Source: Cercis canadensis (Eukaryota; Streptophyta; Magnoliopsida; Fabales; Fabaceae). From it: a stretch of 64,000 bases of DNA. This document shows, in pieces, positions 57,240 to 64,000 of this stretch; position 1 is the first letter of the stretch; each line of letters opens with the position of its first letter. Below the pieces are notes generated by a model that worked only from the letters and a program-made list of their open reading frames with translations, had not been told where the DNA came from and made no database searches. The translations under genes and the position numbers were made by a program. The stretch spans positions 112,177 to 176,176 of the forward strand of contig QAOA01005961.1 of NCBI GenBank assembly GCA_003255065.1, written 5' to 3'.

Positions 57240-59430
57240 AAAAGAGGAATGTACATCACCCCCATGATATCCAATAAATATTTTGTCATCAATCTCAGAG
57301 GTATATCCAGAATCATCTTTGACACGAAGATATATACCGGTATTTTCATTTGAATCACTTAATCAGAAATTATCAATTATATCATAGTACTGAAAACGGA
57401 AATTGGGATCTAGCTGACATAGGCATAGAACAGAATTATTTAACAAATTGTTTATTATGTAATTAGACCCACTCAAGTGATTGTAATGAAGATATGATTA
57501 CTTAGTGAAAAGAATGTTGTAATAGATCAAAGAATTCAAAATTTATCAACTCAAATTTATTTGGGAACTACTATTGTAAGTAGAGCATTACTCAATGGTT
57601 GAATTCCTAAAAAGAATAATCCTTATACTATGATGCTATATGTTCACATTCACGATTTAGAATGCAGGCGATTCTCCTAAGAAAGTTTTATTTCTTTGAC
57701 TTACTTTTATTTGATTTTTTTGAAAATAACATGTGATTACATGCCTAATGTGTTTATTTTCCAATACTAATATGTCTTGGGTTTATTTTATGCCTAACAC
57801 TACAATAAAAGGAGCAAAGATTACAGTACTTAGTAATGTGGATTGATTTGAGTTTCTATAAGCATATTCTGAATCTATTGCCTGCAGTTTTAATTTATGT
57901 TCTTTCCTAAGTTTGTGAATTTCATCAGTTGAAGAATTGTTTTTCTCTAAGACTATATTGGAGCATGAAATTAATTTGCATACTTCAGATGCCCACAAAT
58001 GCCATTATTGCTGCCTGCTAAGTTCACTTATTTTTGCATGAGGCCTCCAGCATATCCAAATCGAGCATTGCTGCGTGACTGATTGGTGATTCTCATGTCT
58101 CTTTGATCTTTTCTAACTTTGAATCAGCTTATTAATGTGCTAAGTCGAAAATTTTTCAATATTAAACTTAAATGTACATGTTGCAAATATGCAATGCAGA
58201 TGATGAGACTAAGGAGCTTGGTAACTTAAGATATGTGTAAAAGAAAGTAATTTTTTATATCCATGTCTAATTTATTACCATCAATCTCCCTCTTAATTGT
58301 TTAATAGTTCCACCAATTTGCTTCTATATGGTAAATGTTAGATTGAACATACTCATAACGTTGGTGAGCATATTGGAAGAAATCCACTTTATATTATTGA
58401 TTCGATTTATTCCTAGCATGAATCCATATCCTAAGTGCATAAAACTAAGGCTTCTTAAAGGAAACACAGTTTAGTATGGAAGCATCTTCATGGTGTTGAT
58501 TTTCTTTGTAGAATTGCCCTTACACCATTACTTAATCATCAGTCATAAGTCTAAAGTCTAAAGTCTCCACCATCCTTGTCTTTGCCAAAATAAAAAGAAA
58601 AAATTGACCAGCATCATACAATACAAAAAGCCAGAACCCATTGTTAAATATCTTCAAGAAGCTAATAATATAAGTTTTAATAGAACCAAAACCAAAAGCA
58701 CATACTACGCTGAGAAGATCCTAAAGATTTTCTCTCTCTAGCTATGTCTCTACCTTGGTTAGAGAACCTCCTTTTCTTCATTGAAAACAGCAACGAGCAA
58801 TGCAAATGTCATTTGAAGTTTTATATGACTAGTGATTATTTTTTGATTTACAATAATTAATTTATAATTATTAGAGATAGGATGACAACAAGTCATAAAA
58901 TTATAAATGGTCACTTGTTAAGAAATATAATTAATTAAAAATGAAATAAAATGTAACTTTTATAACATATCTATTTGTTTTTATTCAAGTTACTTTAACA
59001 ATAATTTTCTCAAAACTTTAATCATTGACTAGTCTGAGATGTGCTTTTACTGCTTTAATATGCTTTTATATAATTTTCTTTATTCTCTGGTTACGTTGTC
59101 TTTCTTTGTACAAGCAATATTAAAAGGAAGTCCTGATTGCTTTAGGGCAATCAATTTTCACATTTTTTATTGAGAGTTTTTGAGGACTTTGTTATATCTT
59201 GGGGTAACTTACTTTGTAGAAAATTAATATTACACTTAAGATAATTTAATTTTTTACGCCTCAGCCATTATTTTCGATTTCTCCCATATACCATTTTTAA
59301 CACTAGAACCAACATAGTATAAAGAAAAAGTGGGACAACACGCGTACCATAGTCTCACCCCTTACTTATTTGTGTTTATGATTTGAATAAAAGTAGACAT
59401 GAATGCATTTAGTTTGAATTTACTTGAACA
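57240..59430. other. Intergenic; unassigned open stretches on the minus strand
   Basis: Mostly AT-rich DNA. Two minus-strand stretches are open but unrecognised. One at about 57360-57220 contains NENTGIYLRVKDDSGYTSEI. The other, at 57998-57783, contains a charged helical part, NNSSTDEIHKLRKEHKLKLQ. Neither has supporting context. Confidence 0.35.
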
Positions 59431-59434
59431 GTTG

Positions 59435-60175
59435 GCAAGTACGAATATGAGCATGAGTTTATAGGAAGGATTGTTGAAGAGGTTTCTCGTAAGATTAATC
59501 ACACTCCTTTACATATTGCCAATCACCCAGTTGGATTGGAGCGTCCAGTGCTAAAAGTAATCTCACTTCTTGGGTTAGGGTCTGGTGACAAAGTCAACAT
59601 GGTGGGAATTTATGGAACTGACGAGATAAGTAAATCAACAATTGCATGAGCTGTATACAATTACATTGCTGATCAATTTGAAGGGACATATGTTTTTTGG
59701 TTGATGTTAGAGAAAATTCTGATAAGCATAGCGAAGTACAACTGCAGGAGACACTACATGGTGAAACAATTGGGGAGAGGAATATCAAGGTGCATGGTGG
59801 ATGTCTACAAAGGAATTCCAATAATAGAAAAGGAAGATTCTTCTAGTTCTTAATGATGGTTTGGATGAAGAAGAGAAGGAAATTTTTCTTGATATTGCAT
59901 GTTGCTTGAAAGGTGACTCATTGGAAATTGTCAAATATATGCTAGATGCTTGTGGTTTCTATCCAGAATATAGTATTAATGTGTTGATTGAGAAATCTTT
60001 ACTAAAGATTGATGATATGAATCGTATGACAATGCATGACTTAATTCATAACATGAGTAGAGAAATTGTCCGGCTACAATCACCGAAACTTGAACTTGAG
60101 AAAAGCATAATTCACTTTTGGATCATAATACAATTAGTATCCCTGCCTTTAACTCAACTACCAATATTTATGTAA
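59435..60175 (+). pseudogene. TIR-NB-LRR resistance gene, internally deleted NB-ARC
   Basis: After an acceptor-like CAG the frame gives YEYEHEFIGRIVEEVSRKIN, HTPLHIANHPVGLERPVLKV and MVGIYGTDEISKSTIA, then a stop and AVYNYIADQFEG. This is the TNL linker and NB-ARC start, but the P-loop (normally GIGGIGKTT) is degenerate. Further on VYKGIPII and KRKILLVLNDGLDEEE mark the kinase-2 strand. This passes directly into EKEIFLDIACCLKGDSLEIV, IEKSLLKIDDMNRMTMHDLI and HNMSREIVRLQSP (ARC2 with the MHD motif). The stretch between kinase-2 and IFLDIACC (RNBS-B, GLPL, roughly 150 residues) is gone. TIR and LRR domains are not present. TNLs are immune receptors; this one is dead. Confidence 0.85.
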
Positions 60176-60448
60176 AATTCACTTAAAACTTGTCGCAAAG
60201 CATCATATATATATATATATCTAACAATATAATCACAATGCAACTCCTGAAATGATATCTAGAAAGAAAACTCATGATACCCTTCATCAAGGCCTGGTTG
60301 AGTTGGGTAGTACACAATTCAGAAGCCTAATCTTCTTGTCATTGCAGCAGTTGTCTCACCAAAGTATGCAACAGTATTGCTCCACCCTGGTTCTAGAACA
60401 AGATTCTTCCAGGCACTGTTGCAACAATTACATAAACTGATTAAATAA
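60176..60448. other. Short intergenic stretch with (AT)n
   Basis: (AT)n near 60205-60222 and a 62-codon plus-strand frame from 60252 that I do not recognise. Confidence 0.35.
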
Positions 60449-60701
60449 GAGTTAAATACATTTTTTATCCTTAAATTATTTTTTAAATATCACTTTAGTC
60501 ATTAATTTATTTTTTGTGTCACTTTAGTCCTTAAGTAATTATGTTGCCCATCAAATCAGTCATTTAAATGATTATTTTTTGTGATACAAATGATTGATTT
60601 GGCGGATAATGTGATTATTCAAGAATTAAAGTGACAAAAATAAATTAATGACTAAAGTGATATTTAAAAAACAATTCAAGTACAAAAAATATATTTTACT
60701 C
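60449..60701. mobile_element. MITE with perfect 9-bp duplication
   Basis: Begins GAGTTAAATACATTTTTTAT and ends on the other strand GAGTAAAATATATTTTTTGT; arms of about 90 bp share TATCACTTTAGTCATTAATT. The exact 9-mer ATTAAATAA lies outside both ends (60440-60448 and 60702-60710). Mutator-type by duplication length; related in terminal words to the MITEs at 4277 and 27080. Confidence 0.85.
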
Positions 60702-60710
60702 ATTAAATAA

Positions 60711-61441
60711 TTTAAAACTTCCGAACAACAATATTCTGTGTATTTCTACAGGAAAGATTGGAAAAGAAAGCTAGTTTTTTATGTGAATAATATGACATCA
60801 AAAGTCGTTACTCATTAGGATGCTTGATTAAACGTATCAAATGGTTAATTGGACCGTAGAACCCCAATGTAGATTGAGTTCAATATTGGTAATGAACATG
60901 CTTTACTCAAGTTCATGTTCCTACCTTCGGTAAGTTAAATCTCTTGAATAAATTATCATAGCATCTTTCAAGGCCATGATTAAATAGTCCTCCCTATGAT
61001 CTAGTGACTTGATAAAGTTCAAATTTTGAATGAGCTATTGACCTTTCTGGCAGGTTAAAGTTGTGCAAGAAAAGAGATCCATCAGGTCAGTGCATTAGAG
61101 CACTTCTTCCATGCAATTCTGCTTTTTAAGTATTTAACATCAGCAGATAAATAGTAAACTATAGACATAAAACATGACACCAACCAAATAAAAAAATTTC
61201 AACTTCCTTTTTTTTCTAAGTCATTTGTTTTTAATGCGGTCTTAAAATATGTAGCTTACTTTCTTTTTTGTCCCTAGCATTTAGTATCCTGTCTAGAGTT
61301 ACCTCTTCAAGCTATTCAATTTTATGATTAAGCCTTTCACACTAAAACACAAAATTTTGATTTATGGGAGGATTTATATTACTTACCGAGTACCTAAGTT
61401 GGTGGTCTATAAAGCTGTGAGGATGCTGCCACATGTACTAA
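60711..61441. other. Intergenic, nothing supported
   Basis: AT-rich, short frames only. Confidence 0.4.
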
Positions 61442-61742
61442 TAGTGTTTGGTATGGGAAATATTTTGAGCTTCTGGGAAAGTGAGGTCTGAAATATATCT
61501 CAAGAATGGATTTGGTTCTATTCCCACCTAGAGTGGTGGGAATGTTAGATTCCCAAGAATGTGGAATGTTGGGCCACCAAGGGTGGCGGTTGCCGGTGAC
61601 TACCGACCACCGGTCGGTCGGTGATTGACGGCAGACGGTGGTGCCACATTCCTAGGAATGGTAAAAGTGCCTATCGGAACACTCTTGGGAATGTGGATTC
61701 CCAAGCCTAAATATAAAAGTTCAAAACTTAAACCAAACACTA
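61442..61742. mobile_element. MITE-like element with short terminal inverted repeats
   Basis: Left TAGTGTTTGGT and right ACCAAACACTA form an 11-bp inverted repeat. Internal inverted words around GGAATGTGGATTCCCAAG and TTCCCAAGAATGTGGAATG support a foldable element. It contains a GC-rich core (GACCACCGGTCGGTCGGTG) unlike the surrounding DNA. No clear flanking duplication. Confidence 0.45.
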
Positions 61743-62093
61743 CCTTAAATCAGAATTAGGCTAATAAATTTGGCATCTGCCACATGCTATGCATTTAGTG
61801 TTCGGGCATGCGGGTAATATGCTAGACGAGTTTAGAATAGGAAAACTTTAGACATAGGTAAAATGTATCTATAATTGTTTATATTGCATTGTTCTAATTA
61901 TCAATTAACATTCATTATTTATTATCTAGCAGGGATGGCGTTCTTCTCATGCATGATGGAAGACAAGAGTGTAGGTGGTGTCTCCTATGTGGAATTTCTT
62001 ATCCACGTTCACAGGCAAATCCAGAATAAAATGACTTCATGATCGTCATATAATGCTTCGTGGGCTAAGTGAGGTGCTGGCTTATGCCATTGT

Positions 62094-62330
62094 GTGAAAG
62101 GAAAACATGAGAAAACAAAATTTTGTTATCCAAGTTTTTTGATGTACATGTATAAGGGATTGATTGTTGTAATAGAACTTCTTTTTCCTATTTATACTCT
62201 GGATTTTGTTCATTTTGAATTTCGTTTATTAGCTATACTAATTAAATCAAAATCTATTGGCAATTATAAGTGTTTTCATGACAACTATTCTTACAGTATG
62301 CGTTTTAATAAATTTTGCATGTACTGATAG
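62094..62330. other. Intergenic, unrecognised 77-codon frame
   Basis: Plus-strand frame with hydrophobic stretch GLIVVIELLFPIYTLDFVHF; codon composition and context do not support a gene. Confidence 0.2.
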
Positions 62331-62355
62331 AAAGAAGTTGATATAGAAGAATTAA

Positions 62356-62560
62356 GAGAGAATTACTAAAATGTCAGACTATTGGTATCACAAATTGATC
62401 ATTGGTCAACAGGTGCAATAAAGTGGTAATCGTAAGTAAAAATTACACAATGACCAATGGCCATCTTTGTGATACCAGTGGTCAAATTTTTTTGGGAAAT
62501 CAGTTTTTGTTTTTATTTTTGAAAAAAAAATGGTTCAATTTCTGTTTTAGTAATTCTCTC
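62356..62560. mobile_element. MITE with near-perfect 9-bp duplication
   Basis: GAGAGAATTACTAAAA at the left and TTTTAGTAATTCTCTC at the right; inner arms share CACAAA...GGTCA phrases (TTGGTATCACAAA / TTTGTGATACCA). Flanks AAGAATTAA (62347-62355) and TAGAATTAA (62561-62569) match at 8 of 9 positions. Non-coding, Mutator-type by duplication length. Confidence 0.75.
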
Positions 62561-62578
62561 TAGAATTAAATCATAATA

Positions 62579-63250
62579 AAAAACAGACTAATTATGTATA
62601 GTATAATTTTAATCATCTACTCAGATTTGTGGTAAACGTGTAAATCAAAATAATTTGAGCAGAGCTGCTAGTATGCAGATTAGAAATAGTGAATGAAAGA
62701 GAAAATGATAAGAAAAAAAGTATACTGTAAGTCCTTACAATTTAGGTAAAATTTTCATTTAGTCTTTATAATTTTTTTTCATTAAAATTGTGTCATCATA
62801 ATTTTTTTTTTTTTGGTAATCCAAGAACCAGAGCTTGATTCCAACTTTTAGATAGAGCTAGACTTACCAAACCTAGGGTGAACTATTCCTACTATAAAAA
62901 CAGACTAATCATGTATAGTATAATTTTAATCATCTACTTAGATTTGTGGTAAACGTGTAAATCAAAATAATTTGAGCAGAGCGGCTAGTATGCAGATTAG
63001 AAATAGTGAATGAAAGAGAAAATGATAAGAAAAAAAGTATATTGTAAGTCCTTACAATTTAGGTAAATTTTTCATTTAGTCTTTATAATTTTTTTTTTCA
63101 TTAAAATTGTGTCATCATAATTTTTTTTTTGGTAATCCAAGAACCAGAGCTTGACTCCANTCATAATTTTTTTTTTTTGGTAATCCAAGAACCAGAGCTT
63201 GACTCCAACTTTTAGATAGAGCTAGACTTACCAAACCTAGGGTGAACTAT
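62579..63250 (+). repeat. About 318-bp tandem duplication, with an N at 63160
   Basis: AAACAGACTAAT(T/C)ATGTATAG and the following sequence through CTTACCAAACCTAGGGTGAAC occur at 62581-62890 and again from 62900. The two copies differ by several substitutions and T-tract lengths. In the second copy a further 40-bp piece (TCATAATTTT...GACTCCA) is repeated across the N at 63160, which looks like an assembly join. Confidence 0.8.
63160..63160. other. Single-N join with 45-bp duplicate
   Basis: TTTTTGGTAATCCAAGAACC...GCTTGACTCCA is present immediately before and after the N. Confidence 0.75.
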
Positions 63251-63789
63251 CCCTACTCTGTATTCATTATGAAATTCTTTCTCATAATCTTGAATGAGGT
63301 CTGTATTTTGAACATTTTATAGCGGTGTATGCCCCTACTTCTTTGCAAGGCCAATCCATATTTACCATTTTTTGGTCATGCAAATTCTTTATTTCAAAGA
63401 AGTATAGGGTGCCATATTCAGATGAGCTGGATGGAGTGGTTTTGTTTATTCACTTAATTGTATACAATTGTTACTTATGAAGTCAGGCCTCTTGACTCAT
63501 GGGATATTATAAAATAAAATTATGAAGGACCAATGTATGGTATGGTTAAATCACTTCTATGCAATTGTTACTTATGAAGTTAGGTCTCATGAGATATTAG
63601 AAAATAAAGAGCTCAGTCCATCGCATTATGTGTTAGTTTGAATTTTACTGCTTTTGGAAGGGTGTAAGACAATGATTATTTATCTACTACAATTAATTGG
63701 TGTTAGAGAAAACTGAAGAATTTAATATTTGTGCCAATTTGTTTGAGTTGGAGCAGAGGATACATCATTTTTTTTTTAATTATTTGTTT
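63251..63789. other. Intergenic, nothing supported
   Basis: AT-rich. TTGTTACTTATGAAGT(C/T)AGG(C/T)CTC occurs twice (near 63469 and 63566), a small imperfect direct repeat. Confidence 0.4.
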
Positions 63790-63856
63790 ACATTTTATCT
63801 TTGTTATTTCATCCAAAATGTTNACATTTTATCTTTGTTATTTCATCCAAAATGTT
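63790..63856 (+). repeat. 33-bp duplicate across single N 63823
   Basis: ACATTTTATCTTTGTTATTT plus CATCCAAAATGTT lies on both sides of the N with no difference. Confidence 0.8.
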
Positions 63857-64000
63857 CTTCAACAACTACTTTAGACAACTATCTTTTTTATTCTGATTGA
63901 ATGAGTTTCAGACTGATTTTGAAATATAACATATCTGCAGCCATTGATGCTTACTGTTCCTGATGTGCAAGATGTTTATACTCCTTTGGAAACTGATGTT
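63857..64000 (+). other. Possible exon start at the window edge
   Basis: A CTGCAG acceptor-like site near 63940 is followed by an open frame to the edge (PLMLTVPDVQDVYTPLETDV). Too short to identify. Confidence 0.2.

Noticed and set aside
60252-60440. 62-codon frame as a TIR-domain exon of the TNL
   Set aside because: No TIR motifs; it is downstream rather than upstream of the NB-ARC piece.
1-64000. CRISPR arrays, bacterial operons, rRNA genes
   Set aside because: No regular short repeat-spacer pattern or rRNA sequence; the window is plant nuclear DNA.

Overview
The window is nuclear DNA of a flowering plant, most likely a eudicot. It is AT-rich and has spliceosomal introns. It holds a TIR-NB-LRR fragment (this class is typical of eudicots and absent from grasses), a Polycomb VEFS-box gene, and plant-type Copia, Tat/Ogre, Mutator and SINE elements. 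I cannot name the species. Nearly everything recognisable is transposon or broken gene. The only reading frame that looks both complete and intact is the gag-pol of one Copia element (48000-52163). The only host gene with clean exon-intron structure is the 3' part of an EMF2/VRN2-like gene (34760-37304, minus).

Layout. 336-1683: small TIR element. 1699-11502: a 9.8-kb Mutator-like element (MULE) with about 0.2-kb terminal inverted repeats and a perfect 9-bp target duplication (TTAACTATA). It carries a decayed plant-mobile-domain (PMD) gene on the plus strand. Converging on the minus strand are a 5'-truncated MULE transposase (SWIM and CCHC fingers) and an unrecognised gene remnant. A long telomere-like TTTAGGG-rich block and a perfect foldback MITE lie in the presumed PMD intron. 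12403-12690: SINE. 12924-15817: candidate TIR element holding a Ty3/gypsy 3' fragment and a beta-hexosaminidase fragment. 16098-26870: a Tat/Ogre-type Ty3/gypsy element with target duplication GTACC, an extra ORF before gag, a 191-bp tandem array in its LTR, and a deletion that removed all of pol plus the first half of the 3' LTR.

26876-34750 has no convincing gene. It contains MITEs and SINEs, one SINE split by a 1.1-kb insertion. 34760-37304: the VEFS-box exons. 38025-55820: a pile-up of Copia elements. Element A is nested in a fragment of another, followed by three head-to-tail copies of family B that share LTRs (B1 mosaic and decayed, B2 intact, B3 cut off). 55822-60175: pieces of four host genes in a row, encoding PPR, HMGB, CNL-type LRR and TNL proteins. 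60449-64000: MITEs and a tandem duplication with no clear gene.

Eight single N positions occur. Most are flanked on both sides by the same sequence, so they look like contig ends butted together without merging. Several apparent duplications, and the Copia-PPR junction at 55821, should therefore be treated as assembly products until checked with long reads.
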